From positions 124,001 to 188,000 of the forward strand of contig DATBHR010000098.1 in the NCBI GenBank assembly GCA_036557365.1: a DNA stretch of 64,000 nt, written 5' to 3'. Made by a program: the position numbers and the translations under genes. Positions within the stretch are counted from its first letter, which is position 1. Each line of letters opens with the position of its first letter. The DNA is from DATKHR01 sp036557365 (GTDB taxonomy: Bacteria > Acidobacteriota > Vicinamibacteria > Vicinamibacterales > CAVVIG01). Positions 46,047 through 54,841 of this stretch are shown here, one piece after another. A model generated the notes under the pieces. That model did not search any database, was not told the DNA's origin, and saw only the letters and a program-made list of their open reading frames with translations.

Positions 46047-46640
46047 TTAGAGGCGTCCGCTGGCCTCGGCGGGACAGCCGGGCCAGCCGACGCCCCGATA
46101 GCGGCCGAGGAGAGTACCCACACACACGATGACCGGGACGAGCATCGCCTGCAGCCATCGCGGCGCCATGAGCACCGCTTGCGTCTTCCGGTGCCGCCAC
46201 GCGAGGTGCGCCAGATAGAAGAGCGGCGGCCGATTCGCCGGACCGCTGTTGATGACTTCGAACACTTCCACAAAGTACATGTCGAGATCGACGACGGGCC
46301 GCGCGATGCCTTCGAACACGAGGGTGTCGTCACCGGCGTTCCACCATCGGTGCGCCGACCCCATCGGCAGCAGCACGGGACCGCCCGCTTCAACCCGAAA
46401 TTCGCGCCCGTCGACTTCGGCCCCCAGCGTGCCGGCGACGACAACGCCCTCTTCGAGCTCGTGATAGTGGACGTGCAGCGGCGGCCCCGCCTGTTTCGGC
46501 GGCAGCGTGCCCTTCAGCTCGAGGCAGGGCACGCCGCTCCGGAGCACGCGCCGGATCTTCAGCCGTTCGCCCGTATGTCGGTTTTCGAGCGTCCGCCACG
46601 CGCCGGAGTCACTCGTGGAAGGCACGTTGTCGTCGGTCAT
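46047..46640 (-). CDS. Cupin domain protein with C-terminal membrane segment
   Basis: A 197-residue protein with a cupin barrel (about 15-125): LHVHYHELEEGVVVAGTLG carries the His-x-His and Glu metal ligands, and LPMGSAHRWWNAG the second motif. A further region (about 126-197) contains a hydrophobic stretch near residues 158-176 (LQAMLVPVIVCVGTLLG) that may anchor it. ATG at 46640 is chosen because the cupin N-terminus follows; upstream lie a heptamer repeat and TetR operators. It diverges from the TetR gene, whose operators lie 50-107 bp upstream of this start, so it is the likely regulated target. Ligand unknown. Confidence 0.85.
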   Translation of the reverse strand: MTDDNVPSTSDSGAWRTLENRHTGERLKIRRVLRSGVPCLELKGTLPPKQAGPPLHVHYHELEEGVVVAGTLGAEVDGREFRVEAGGPVLLPMGSAHRWWNAGDDTLVFEGIARPVVDLDMYFVEVFEVINSGPANRPPLFYLAHLAWRHRKTQAVLMAPRWLQAMLVPVIVCVGTLLGRYRGVGWPGCPAEASGRL

Positions 46641-46646
46641 GTCGAT

Positions 46647-46674
46647 ATTCTCGATTCTCGATTCTCGATTCTCG
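46647..46674 (+). repeat. Tandem heptamer repeat (4 x ATTCTCG)
   Basis: Four perfect head-to-tail copies of ATTCTCG occupy 28 bp in the 5' leader of the cupin gene. Read on the gene's strand they are CGAGAAT units ending 6 bp before its ATG. Because the unit contains GAGA, the copy nearest the start may serve as a weak ribosome site. Change in copy number would shift the promoter-to-start spacing. Confidence 0.9.
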
Positions 46675-46690
46675 CCGAACTCGGATACAC

Positions 46691-46747
46691 TTGACGCGAT
46701 GTCAAGCTCACGAGCCAAGCATAAGCCTGCAGTTGACACCGTGTCAA
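46691..46747 (+). promoter_or_regulatory. Two TetR-type operators over the TetR translation start
   Basis: TTGAC-GCGAT-GTCAA (46691-46705) and TTGACAC-C-GTGTCAA (46733-46747) are 15-bp palindromes with the same outer arms. Their centres are 42 bp apart, about four DNA turns, so two dimers would bind the same face. The TetR ATG (46699) lies in the first operator, and an in-frame GTG (46741) lies in the second. The region also drives the divergent cupin gene. Binding by the adjacent TetR protein is inferred. Confidence 0.75.
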
Positions 46748-47322
46748 GTAAGACCTCGGCCGGCCGGATCCTCGACGCGGCCCTGACGTTGATTGGCCGG
46801 AAGGGTGATGCCAGCGTCACGATGGCGCAGATTGCCAAGGCGGCGCGCGTGTCGCGCCAGGCTGTCTACCTGCACTTCGCCGATCGCGCCGCGCTGATGG
46901 TCGCTCTGGCGCGCCATCTGGACGAACGGCTCGGCCTGCCGGCGGACATCCAGAAAATGATGGACGCGCCGAGCGGCACCGAGATGCTGCAGGCGGCCGT
47001 TTCGATCCAGGCGCGCAGGAATCTTTCTGTGTGGGCGGTCGCGCGCGCGCTCGACGCCGTGCGTCGCACGGACAAAGCTGCGGAACGCGCCTGGCAGGAT
47101 CGCCTGAATTCCCGTCTCGACGGCTGTCGTGCCATCGTCGCGCGGCTGCAGGCCGAGGGCGACCTGCGAGCCGGCATCGATCAACGGGGCGCGGTCGACC
47201 TGCTGTGGACGATCACGTCGTTGCGCGTGTGGGAAGATCTGGTGCTCGGTCGAGGCTGGTCAGCGCAGCAATATCAAGAGCAGATCACGCGCCTGTTGCT
47301 CGAAGCGCTGACGCAACAGTAG
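46699..47322 (+). CDS. TetR/AcrR family transcriptional regulator
   Basis: A 207-residue regulator. The N-terminal helix-turn-helix domain (about 20-68) reads SAGRILDAALTLIGRKGDA, then MAQIAKAARVSRQAVYLHFADRAALMVALAR, a clear TetR signature; the remainder is a ligand-binding helical domain of unknown specificity. Both ATG 46699 and GTG 46741 (193 residues) are possible starts, and each lies inside an operator. It probably represses itself, the divergent cupin gene and the phosphodiesterase-TPR gene that starts 10 bp after its stop. Confidence 0.9.
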   Translation: MSSSRAKHKPAVDTVSSKTSAGRILDAALTLIGRKGDASVTMAQIAKAARVSRQAVYLHFADRAALMVALARHLDERLGLPADIQKMMDAPSGTEMLQAAVSIQARRNLSVWAVARALDAVRRTDKAAERAWQDRLNSRLDGCRAIVARLQAEGDLRAGIDQRGAVDLLWTITSLRVWEDLVLGRGWSAQQYQEQITRLLLEALTQQ

Positions 47323-47332
47323 TCTCAACGTC

Positions 47333-49537
47333 GTGGCTCGCCGGCGTTTGTGGCTGCTGCTCGCGTCGGTGATCGTGCTGGCCGTCGGCGCGGCAGCGTG
47401 GACCTGGCGCGGATCGACCCTGCATCCGCGAGTGCTGCTGATTGGCGTCGATGGAGCCGATCCGCGCATTGTCGACCGCCTCGCTGCGGCGGGAAAGCTC
47501 CCGACGATCGACCGCCTCCGCCGCGAAGGCGCATTCGCGCCGCTGCGCTCGCGCGAGCCGCTGCTTTCACCGCTCATCTGGACCACGATCGCGACCGGTC
47601 GTGCACCGCAGGATCACGGCGTGCTCGATTTCGTCGAGGCTGCGCCAGACGGACACGCAGTCCCGATCACCAGCGCACGACGCCGCGTCCCGGCGCTCTG
47701 GAACATCGCCAGCGAGTTCGGCCGGTCCGCTGGATTCATCGGGTGGTATGCGTCTTTCCCCGTCGAGGCGGTGCGCGGTTTCGAGGTCTCGGATCGAACG
47801 GCGTTCCACCAGACAGCGAACGAGAACGCCACGACCGACGCCGCGTACCCGCCGGTGCTCGCATCCGAACTGCGTCAGTCGGGCCGGCCGGTACCGGACG
47901 ATCGTGCCGTTCGATCACGATTTCTCTCACGACCCGATACGCCGCTGACGATCGACGGCGAGCAGCGCGTCGCCGCGCTCGCTCGCATGTACGCGACCTC
48001 CGAGTACTACCGGCGGCTTACAACGCAACTGCAGCGACGCTACAGGCCTGAACTGCTCGGCGTGTACTTCGAGTGGATTGACGCGTGCAGCCACCTGTTC
48101 ATGGAAGACGCGCCGCCTCGGCGGCCGCAGGTGGCGAGCGCTGACTTTTCAGCCTTCTCGGACACGGTCGACCGCTGCTACGAATACCAGGACGAAGTGC
48201 TCGCCGACGTGCTGACGATCGCCGACGATCGCACGCTCGTCGTGCTCGCATCCGATCACGGCTTCAAGAGCGGCGAGCGGCGGCCGGACACGCCCGGCCG
48301 CGCTGACGTCGGGCAGGCTGCGCTCTGGCATCTGCCGTTCGGCATGCTGGTATTGCGTGGTGCGTCGGTGCAACGCGGCGCGCATCCTCACGCCACCGTT
48401 CTCGATATCGCACCCACGGTGCTGCGCGCGCTCGACATCCCGCTCGCGCACGATCTGCCGGGACATCCTGTTCCGGAGGCATTTTCTCCAGGCGCGCTCG
48501 CACACGATCCCGCGCCCGGTGCGACGTACGCGTTCGTGGCCGTTCCACCGCCGGCCGGCGCGTCCGCCGACGCGCCGGAGAAGATCGCGGAGCTCAAGGC
48601 GCTCGGCTACGTCTCAGGTTCGACCGACTTGCGACCGATTGCGGATGGACGGTACGCCGCATCCTTTCTCAACGAAGGCGTGGCGCTCTACGTGGACGGC
48701 GAGCAGCGCGATGCGCTGCGCGCGTTTGCGCGCGCAGCAGAGCTCGACCCGCGAAACGTCAACGCGCGCGCATTCGCCGCACGTGTTCATCTCGAGCGGC
48801 GCGAGTTCGATCAGGCCCGCGCGCTGCTCGACGAGGCGCTCGCACTGGATTCGAAGAGCGCATACGTCCGGCTGCTTCGAGCGAACCTCGCGATCAGCAC
48901 GGAACAGTGGGGCGACGCCGAAGCGGAGCTTGCTGCCGCGGAGGCGTTGGATCGCCATCTCCCGATGTTGTTCGTCCAGCGCGCCAGGCTGCTGGATGCC
49001 CGCGGCGATCCCAAAGCGGCGCTCGACGCGCTGACAACGGCTGAGTCGCTGACCGATGCCGAACCGCTCAGGCTGGACATCCTGGTCCTTCGGGCGGATG
49101 CCGCCTCTCGCGTCGGACGGCCGGACGATGCCGACGCGGCAATTGCGCGCGCGTCGGAGCTCGCCTCCGCCGACCAGATCGCGGCGGCGCGTGCCGACGT
49201 TGCGCTCGCGCGCAACGACTCGCGCGCGGCGATCGATTTCATCCGCGCAGCTCTGGATCGGTCGCCCGAATCGGCTTCGTTATGGACAGTTCTGGGCGGC
49301 GCCTATGGACGCTCGGGCGATCTGGAACGCGCGATCGACGCCTACGAACACGCGATCGCGTTGAAACCGTCAGCGCTGGCCTGCAAGACCCTCGCGGCGC
49401 TCGTCTTCGAAATTCGGCACGACCGGGATCGTGCAGTACGCCTCTGGGAACAGTCGCTCGAACTGGATCGCAACCAGCCGGACGTGCAGAGCTTCCTGCG
49501 AAGGTTCGGCGCACCGGCGCCCTCCGAACATCCATAA
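47333..49537 (+). CDS. Type I phosphodiesterase/alkaline phosphatase-fold protein with TPR domain
   Basis: A 734-residue membrane-anchored protein. One N-terminal hydrophobic segment (about 5-23) is followed by an alkaline phosphatase-superfamily domain (about 32-400). Metal ligands appear in LIGVDGADP, the nucleophile Thr in PLIWTTIATGR, then EWIDACSHLF and ASDHGFKSG, the last supplying Asp-His. TPR repeats then fill about 440-725 (for example FLNEGVALYVDGEQRDALRA). The combination of type I phosphodiesterase/nucleotide pyrophosphatase with TPR is common in acidobacterial genomes; the substrate is unknown. GTG at 47333 follows the TetR stop by 10 bp, so co-transcription is likely. Confidence 0.88.
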   Translation: MARRRLWLLLASVIVLAVGAAAWTWRGSTLHPRVLLIGVDGADPRIVDRLAAAGKLPTIDRLRREGAFAPLRSREPLLSPLIWTTIATGRAPQDHGVLDFVEAAPDGHAVPITSARRRVPALWNIASEFGRSAGFIGWYASFPVEAVRGFEVSDRTAFHQTANENATTDAAYPPVLASELRQSGRPVPDDRAVRSRFLSRPDTPLTIDGEQRVAALARMYATSEYYRRLTTQLQRRYRPELLGVYFEWIDACSHLFMEDAPPRRPQVASADFSAFSDTVDRCYEYQDEVLADVLTIADDRTLVVLASDHGFKSGERRPDTPGRADVGQAALWHLPFGMLVLRGASVQRGAHPHATVLDIAPTVLRALDIPLAHDLPGHPVPEAFSPGALAHDPAPGATYAFVAVPPPAGASADAPEKIAELKALGYVSGSTDLRPIADGRYAASFLNEGVALYVDGEQRDALRAFARAAELDPRNVNARAFAARVHLERREFDQARALLDEALALDSKSAYVRLLRANLAISTEQWGDAEAELAAAEALDRHLPMLFVQRARLLDARGDPKAALDALTTAESLTDAEPLRLDILVLRADAASRVGRPDDADAAIARASELASADQIAAARADVALARNDSRAAIDFIRAALDRSPESASLWTVLGGAYGRSGDLERAIDAYEHAIALKPSALACKTLAALVFEIRHDRDRAVRLWEQSLELDRNQPDVQSFLRRFGAPAPSEHP

Positions 49538-49680
49538 AACCCGTTCCACCTGATAAAGAGTTCCTATTGTTCAGGGAAAGGGTATTGATCGTGCCTGTCC
49601 ACACGCGTAGAGTGCCGCTGCTCGTCTAGGACGTCTCGTTCAACCGCCCGTCGCCCATTCCTCACGGGAGGCTTCTGACG

Positions 49681-52665
49681 ATGAAGAAGATCATCCTCGC
49701 GTACGGCACGCTCGCGTGCTCTGTTGCGGCTATGGTCGCCTTTGGCGCGATCCACCACCCTGCCATCGATCGTGACGCCGACGGGAACCGCGCGCGCCCA
49801 CGATCGATCCGCGAACGCATGCTCGAAGAGCGTCAGGCGCCCGCGCGCAGTGCCTTGCTCTCCCAGGAAAACTCGTCCCGCGGTGATGCTGACGCCGACG
49901 GCGCCAGCGAACGCGATGCGTTCGACAAGTGGTTCTACGATCAGCGCAAGTATCCGGGCAACGCGCTGCCGGCCGGCGCGATCGGCAAGGCGAACAAGCA
50001 CGCCGACGACAATAACTTCGACGAGCGCGACGACAACAGCGGACCCAAATGGCGGCCGATCGGACCGGAGACGATCCCGAACGGCCAGACCGACGCTTCG
50101 GCAGGGCAGCTGTCACCCGTGAGCGGCCGCGTGTCGGCGATCGCGCCCGATCCATCCGATCCGGACGTCGTGTATGCATCCGGTGCGCAGGGAGGCGTCT
50201 GGAAGACCCGAAATGCAACGAGCAGGAATCCTTCGTGGGATCCGCTCACCGATCATGAGGCATCGCTCGCCGTCGGCGCGATCGCGGTCGATCCGGTGAA
50301 CCCCGAGATCATCTACGTCGGCACCGGCGAAGCCAACCGCTCCTGCGATTCGTACTACGGCCAGGGCATCCTGCGATCGACCGACGGTGGACGCCGCTGG
50401 ACGCTGCTCGGCGGCGGCGGCGATCCGTTCGGCAACACAGGACCGTTCGTCGGCAAGGCCGTGTCGAAGATCCTGATCGATCCCAAGACCGCCGGCTCTG
50501 CGACGAAGACGACGCTCTGGGCTTCGACGACGTTCGGGTTCTTCGAAAGCGGAACCGTGGCGACGTGCGACTCGCCGAACCTCGTCGGTCCCGTCGGCCT
50601 GTGGCGCTCGACCGACAGCGGCCAGACGTGGCAGCTGCAGAACGTCCCCGCAGGCGCGGCCGGCCAGCTCTCAGTGCAGGACGCCGTCATCGATCCGACC
50701 AACAGCAGCATCGTCTACGCCGCGGTGCGCAGCACCGGCGTGTACAAGTCGATCAACGCGAAGGATGCGACCGCCAGCTACACCGCGATGACAGCCGGGT
50801 TCCCTGCCGGGTCAACCGTATCGCCCATGCGACGTATCAACGTCAGCATCGGCGGTGCGGCGGCAAAGAACACCTTGTACGCAGCGATTGAGAACAACAC
50901 GGGCAGCGCGTTGTTCGGGCTCGTGAAATCGGTCGACGGCGGCGCGCACTGGGCCCACGTCGACGCCGGTTTCAACGGGTCGGCTTCGTTCACCAACGTG
51001 AACATCAATCCGGGGCCGGGCGTTACGCTTCGTGGCCTGGTCACCCGAATTTCCGGCCCCTCGTTCGTCACCGACGGCACGTGGAGGGGCAGGCGGCTGC
51101 TCGTGGCGCTCACCGGCTCCGATCGTGCGGTACTGTCGCGGACCGTGTCGCAAGTCGTCGACGGCGATCACCTGCTGTTGACGACGACCACCGGATTCAC
51201 TGGCGCGACGACCGCGCAGTACTCGGTCGGGACCTATCCGGCGTACTGCGACGGCCAGTGCTTCTACGACATGACCGTCGCTGCCGATCCGAGCGATTCC
51301 ACGGCGGCGCGCGTCTACATCGGCGGAAACCCGGAGGTCTTCGCGCCGGATCAGTCGCCGAACGGCGGCGCAGCCAGCCATACGAATTGGAGGAGCGACG
51401 ACGGAGGCCTGACATGGGCGTCGATCTCGCAGGGCGATGGCACGCACGGCAGCCTCCATACCGATGATCACGCGTTCGCGTTCGGTCCGGACGGCTCCGT
51501 GTACGACGGCAACGACGGCGGTATCTGGCGCTCGGCCGATCGCGGCGTCTCGTGGACGGCGCTGAACACCAACATCGCGATCACGCAGTTCCAGGGCGTC
51601 GCCCTCGATCCGACGAGCGACGTCGTCCTCGGCGGCACGCAGGACAACGGCACGAACGTGCGCAACAACAAGCTGGTGAATCCGCCGAAGTGGTTCCACG
51701 CGGATTTCGGCGACGGCGGCATGGCGGTGATCGATCAATCGACGCCATCGCGCATGTTCCACACCTACTTCAACCAGTCGTCCAACTTCATGGGTCCGGC
51801 GCGGTCCGACAATGGCGGCGCGGGCGGGCCGGGCAGCTGGCCGTTCGTCGGCGCGTACTTCGGCTACGGTCCCGAGTACTACAACGGCATGGACCCGACC
51901 GATCCGGTGTCGTTCTACGCGCCGCTCACGCAGCATCCGGCGTTCACGCCGAACGTGATCTACTTCGGGACGAACCGCGTCTACCGCTCACCGGATCCGA
52001 AGCCGTTCATCTTCACGAACCCGCCGTCGACGACCCAGCCGGTGTCGTGGACGGCGGTCAGTCCGGATCTGACAAAGCCCGCAAACCCGCCGAGCGGCGC
52101 GTACGTCAGCTGGATCGGCGTGCTGCCGACGCTCATCAACGGAAAGGAAGTGCTGTACGCCGGCGCGTCTGACGGCCGTGTCAGCGTCTCGGCGACGGTG
52201 GACGGCTCCGGAATCGCGACGTGGGTGGCGATCGACAAGGCACCGCTGCCGAATCGCGCCGTCACGCAGATCGTTCCGCTGCCGACCGACAAGACGGGAA
52301 ACACGGTGTTCGCCACATTCTCCGGGTTCAACGGCTCGACGCCGACAACGCCCGGCCACGTCTTCATGTCGACGAACGGGCTGAGCGGCGCCGCATGGAC
52401 CGACATCTCCGGCGATTTGCCGGACGTTCCGGTGAACACCATCGCCCTCGATGAGCAGAAAGTAAAGGGCGACAAGATCGTGGCGTTGTATGTCGGCACC
52501 GACGTCGGCGTCTTCGAGTCGCTCGACGGCGGCCATCACTGGCGGCGGCTCTCGAAGGGGATGCCGAACGTTGCCGTCTTCGGTCTGGCGATCGACACCA
52601 ACGGACATCTCGTCGCCGCGACGCACGGGCGCGGGATGTTCGATCTGAAGCGGCCCGGGAAGTAA
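49681..52665 (+). CDS. Secreted sortilin/VPS10-like beta-propeller (BNR/Asp-box) protein
   Basis: A 994-residue exported protein with signal peptide (about 4-24) and a large beta-propeller region. Asp-box motifs of the SxDxGxxW type recur: RSTDGGRRWTLL, RSTDSGQTWQLQ, KSVDGGAHWAHV, RSDDGGLTWASI, RSADRGVSWTAL and ESLDGGHHWRRL. Such proteins (sortilin-like, often annotated as glycosyl hydrolases or WD40/YVTN) bind or cleave extracellular polymers; no sialidase catalytic residues can be assigned with confidence. An insertion at about residues 440-530 interrupts the propeller. ATG is preceded by CGGGAGG 9 nt upstream. A second member of the family is encoded at 59306. Confidence 0.82.
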   Translation: MKKIILAYGTLACSVAAMVAFGAIHHPAIDRDADGNRARPRSIRERMLEERQAPARSALLSQENSSRGDADADGASERDAFDKWFYDQRKYPGNALPAGAIGKANKHADDNNFDERDDNSGPKWRPIGPETIPNGQTDASAGQLSPVSGRVSAIAPDPSDPDVVYASGAQGGVWKTRNATSRNPSWDPLTDHEASLAVGAIAVDPVNPEIIYVGTGEANRSCDSYYGQGILRSTDGGRRWTLLGGGGDPFGNTGPFVGKAVSKILIDPKTAGSATKTTLWASTTFGFFESGTVATCDSPNLVGPVGLWRSTDSGQTWQLQNVPAGAAGQLSVQDAVIDPTNSSIVYAAVRSTGVYKSINAKDATASYTAMTAGFPAGSTVSPMRRINVSIGGAAAKNTLYAAIENNTGSALFGLVKSVDGGAHWAHVDAGFNGSASFTNVNINPGPGVTLRGLVTRISGPSFVTDGTWRGRRLLVALTGSDRAVLSRTVSQVVDGDHLLLTTTTGFTGATTAQYSVGTYPAYCDGQCFYDMTVAADPSDSTAARVYIGGNPEVFAPDQSPNGGAASHTNWRSDDGGLTWASISQGDGTHGSLHTDDHAFAFGPDGSVYDGNDGGIWRSADRGVSWTALNTNIAITQFQGVALDPTSDVVLGGTQDNGTNVRNNKLVNPPKWFHADFGDGGMAVIDQSTPSRMFHTYFNQSSNFMGPARSDNGGAGGPGSWPFVGAYFGYGPEYYNGMDPTDPVSFYAPLTQHPAFTPNVIYFGTNRVYRSPDPKPFIFTNPPSTTQPVSWTAVSPDLTKPANPPSGAYVSWIGVLPTLINGKEVLYAGASDGRVSVSATVDGSGIATWVAIDKAPLPNRAVTQIVPLPTDKTGNTVFATFSGFNGSTPTTPGHVFMSTNGLSGAAWTDISGDLPDVPVNTIALDEQKVKGDKIVALYVGTDVGVFESLDGGHHWRRLSKGMPNVAVFGLAIDTNGHLVAATHGRGMFDLKRPGK

Positions 52666-52691
52666 GAAGGACGGGCCCGCAATCGACTCGC

Positions 52692-52724
52692 AGCGGCGGT
52701 GCAACAACGTGTGGCGCCGCCGCT
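52692..52724 (+). terminator. GC-rich hairpin between convergent genes
   Basis: AGCGGCGG (52692-52699) pairs with CCGCCGCT (52717-52724), an 8-bp stem with a 17-nt loop. It is placed between the propeller gene stop (52665) and the end of the convergent MBL gene (52751). No run of T follows on either strand, so a factor-independent terminator is uncertain. Confidence 0.35.
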
Positions 52725-52750
52725 GACTTCGATCGGACGACGTGCGAACG

Positions 52751-53533
52751 TTATGTTGGTTCGGTCAGCCGCACTTCCGTCGCGACGCCCGGCTCCAGGA
52801 CCTTGAGCCGCGAACGAACGCCGAGCGCGTCGAACGACTTCTCGAGATCGCTTCGGCTCTCGGAGAAATGCGCCCATCCCTCGTAGTGCACCGGAACGAT
52901 CGTCGCCGACGGGAAGGCGTGCGCGGTTTCGAGCGTGTCGTTCGTATTCATCGTCAGCGAAAACGGACCGCGGCTCCGGGCGGCTCCGGCGAACAGGACG
53001 ACAACCCGCGGCGTGAATCGCCGCGCGACTTCCGCGGTTCCATCGAACCAGACGGTGTCGCCGGTCACGTAAATCGCATCCTCGTCATCGCAGCGGAGGA
53101 TGAAGCCGATCACGTCGCCCGAGAACGGTTCGATGCCGGCGGGACCGTGCCTCGCCGGCGTCGCCGTGATCACGAGCCGGTGACCCGACTTCGTGAGCGC
53201 CGTTTCCGTCCATGGCGCCAGGCCTTCGCTGGCTCCTCCCAGCCGGCCAGCTCCGGCGACGGTCGTTATCGTGCGCACCGCATCGCGCACATACGCACGA
53301 CCCGATGTGTCGAGATTGTCGGAATGCTGATCGTGGCTCAACAGCACTGCGTCGATCGGACCGATCTCGTTGACGGCAATCGCCGGTTCCGACGTCTTGC
53401 GCAGCGTCACGTGCGGCAAGTGATACTCGCCCGGACCGTCGAAAGTGGGATCCGTCAACAGTCGAAACCCGGCCAGCTCGATGAGGAGTGTCGGTCCGCC
53501 GATGAGCGTGAGCATCGCGGCGTTCGCAGGCAC
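52751..53533 (-). CDS. UlaG-like MBL-fold hydrolase (Lactamase_B_2)
   Basis: A 260-residue cytoplasmic-type metallo-hydrolase. The metal motif is a variant, LLSHDQHSDNLD, in place of HxHxDH; related actinobacterial proteins share this HDQH(S/A)DN form. Further ligands may be the His of TPARHGPAG, the Asp of YVTGDTVWFDG and the His of VPVHYEGWAHF. Start is either GTG 53533 or ATG 53515; the GTG is used here and follows the blue copper gene by 11 bp on the same strand, so the two are probably co-transcribed. Substrate unknown; sugar lactones and phosphodiesters are handled by relatives. Confidence 0.85.
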   Translation of the reverse strand: MPANAAMLTLIGGPTLLIELAGFRLLTDPTFDGPGEYHLPHVTLRKTSEPAIAVNEIGPIDAVLLSHDQHSDNLDTSGRAYVRDAVRTITTVAGAGRLGGASEGLAPWTETALTKSGHRLVITATPARHGPAGIEPFSGDVIGFILRCDDEDAIYVTGDTVWFDGTAEVARRFTPRVVVLFAGAARSRGPFSLTMNTNDTLETAHAFPSATIVPVHYEGWAHFSESRSDLEKSFDALGVRSRLKVLEPGVATEVRLTEPT

Positions 53534-53544
53534 GCCTTCATTAT

Positions 53545-53946
53545 TTACTGCTGCACGATGAGCGTGCCCGTCATTTGCGGGTGAATGGTGCAGTGGATTC
53601 TTGTCGAGCCGGCTGTCTTCATCACGAATGATTGCTCGCCGCCCGGCGCGAGAACTCCAGTGGTCATGAACTCTGGCAGCGACGGCGTATCGGTCACGAC
53701 GTTGTGCTCGACGCCGTCCGCGTTCGTCCACCGCATCCGCTCTCCCCTGTGTATGACGACGGGCTCGTCGCCGAATGCGGTTGAGCCGAGGTTCACGGCG
53801 CCGGGCAAGATGTAAGCGTTGGCCGTCCCGGATTCGGGCGGTGTCGGAGGCGTGGGCGCTGCGGGCGCCGCGTCCTGCCCGCACGCCGCACCGAACAACA
53901 TCGTCCCCATCGTCATCGCGCGAATCACACGTCGTGAGATCGTCAT
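53545..53946 (-). CDS. Plastocyanin/azurin-like type 1 copper lipoprotein
   Basis: A 133-residue exported cupredoxin. The signal peptide ends in a likely lipobox (LFGAAC), then a Pro/Ala-rich linker. The copper domain (about 45-133) has the complete type 1 site: His in GVEHNVVTD and Cys, His, Met in HCTIHPQM. It would shuttle electrons in the periplasm, perhaps between respiratory complexes. ATG at 53946 is chosen since GAGAGG lies 6 nt upstream; the GTG two codons earlier overlaps that spacer. A TGTCA-N4-TGACA palindrome lies 29 bp upstream, between this gene and the divergent Crp/Fnr regulator. Confidence 0.9.
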   Translation of the reverse strand: MTISRRVIRAMTMGTMLFGAACGQDAAPAAPTPPTPPESGTANAYILPGAVNLGSTAFGDEPVVIHRGERMRWTNADGVEHNVVTDTPSLPEFMTTGVLAPGGEQSFVMKTAGSTRIHCTIHPQMTGTLIVQQ

Positions 53947-53974
53947 GCACACCCTCTCGTTTTCAACCAGTAAC

Positions 53975-53988
53975 TGTCAGATTTGACA
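53975..53988 (+). promoter_or_regulatory. Candidate Crp/Fnr-family operator
   Basis: TGTCA-GATT-TGACA is a perfect inverted repeat with the same geometry as FNR boxes (TTGAT-N4-ATCAA). It lies 29 bp before the blue copper gene and 100 bp before the divergent Crp/Fnr gene. A second inverted repeat, GTTCAG-N12-CTGAAC (54061-54084), sits directly before the regulator start. Assignment to the adjacent regulator is inference. Confidence 0.5.
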
Positions 53989-54087
53989 CGCTCCGCGCCT
54001 GACGCGCGAGCGCTCTACCTGGTTAGGACGAGACCGCCGAGGTCTTTCAGGAGTGACATCGTTCAGGACTAGTATGTTCTGAACCAC

Positions 54088-54777
54088 ATGCCGGCATCAT
54101 CGGCCAGCCACCGTCCGCAGGCGGACGTGGCGCGTCGTCTCGTGGCGGAAATCGGCAGCGAGGGTCGACGGAGTATCCTCGCCCAGTCGGAGCGACAGCG
54201 GCTCAAGCGTGGACAGGTGTTGTTCCATGCGGGCCAGACGGCCGAGTACTTGTTCGTCGTGCGAACCGGACACGTCCAGTACTCGCGCCTGGCGACGAAC
54301 GGACGACAAGTGGTGCTGGGGATTCTCGCGCCAGGCGACGTGTTCGGTCTCGGCAGCCTCGTGCTCTCACCGATGCAATACATCGGGACGGCCGAAGCCG
54401 TTGAATCCAGCGAGTTGATCGCGTGGAGCGCCAGGACGATTCGCCGCCTCGCCGTGAAATACCCGCAGCTCACGAACAACGTCCTGCACATCGCGCTGGA
54501 ATACGTCGCGATTTTCACGGAGCGGCACGAGCAGCTCGTGACCAGCACGGCGGAACAGCGCGTGGCTCGCGCGCTGAGCAGTCTTGGAGCTACGTCCGGC
54601 ACACCAGGCCGCAACGGCGTGGAAGTACGAATCAAGAACGAGCAGCTGGCGGCGCTCGCGGACGTCAGCGTCTTCACTGCCAGCCGCGTGCTCAACGGGT
54701 GGGCGAGAAAAGGTGCGCTCAGCAAGACCCGCGGCGCCGTGCAGATAGTCTCCCCCGAGCGCCTTCTCCGCGACTGA
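54088..54777 (+). CDS. Crp/Fnr family transcriptional regulator
   Basis: A 229-residue regulator. A cyclic-nucleotide-binding fold spans about 25-140 (LKRGQVLFHAGQTAEYLFVV, ILAPGDVFGLGSLV). A long dimerisation helix and a C-terminal helix-turn-helix follow (about 175-225; IKNEQLAALADVSVFTASRV, then LNGWARKGALSKTRG). There is no N-terminal Cys cluster, so it is not an iron-sulfur FNR; the conserved cAMP-contact residues of true CRP are not evident, so its signal is unknown. It diverges from the blue copper/MBL pair. The response-regulator gene follows after 64 bp. Confidence 0.92.
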   Translation: MPASSASHRPQADVARRLVAEIGSEGRRSILAQSERQRLKRGQVLFHAGQTAEYLFVVRTGHVQYSRLATNGRQVVLGILAPGDVFGLGSLVLSPMQYIGTAEAVESSELIAWSARTIRRLAVKYPQLTNNVLHIALEYVAIFTERHEQLVTSTAEQRVARALSSLGATSGTPGRNGVEVRIKNEQLAALADVSVFTASRVLNGWARKGALSKTRGAVQIVSPERLLRD

Positions 54778-54841
54778 GCGAACACGGCCCTTCCTTGCTC
54801 TGGCGCAACGACACGTCATCCGTGTTTTGTGATCCTGTTGT

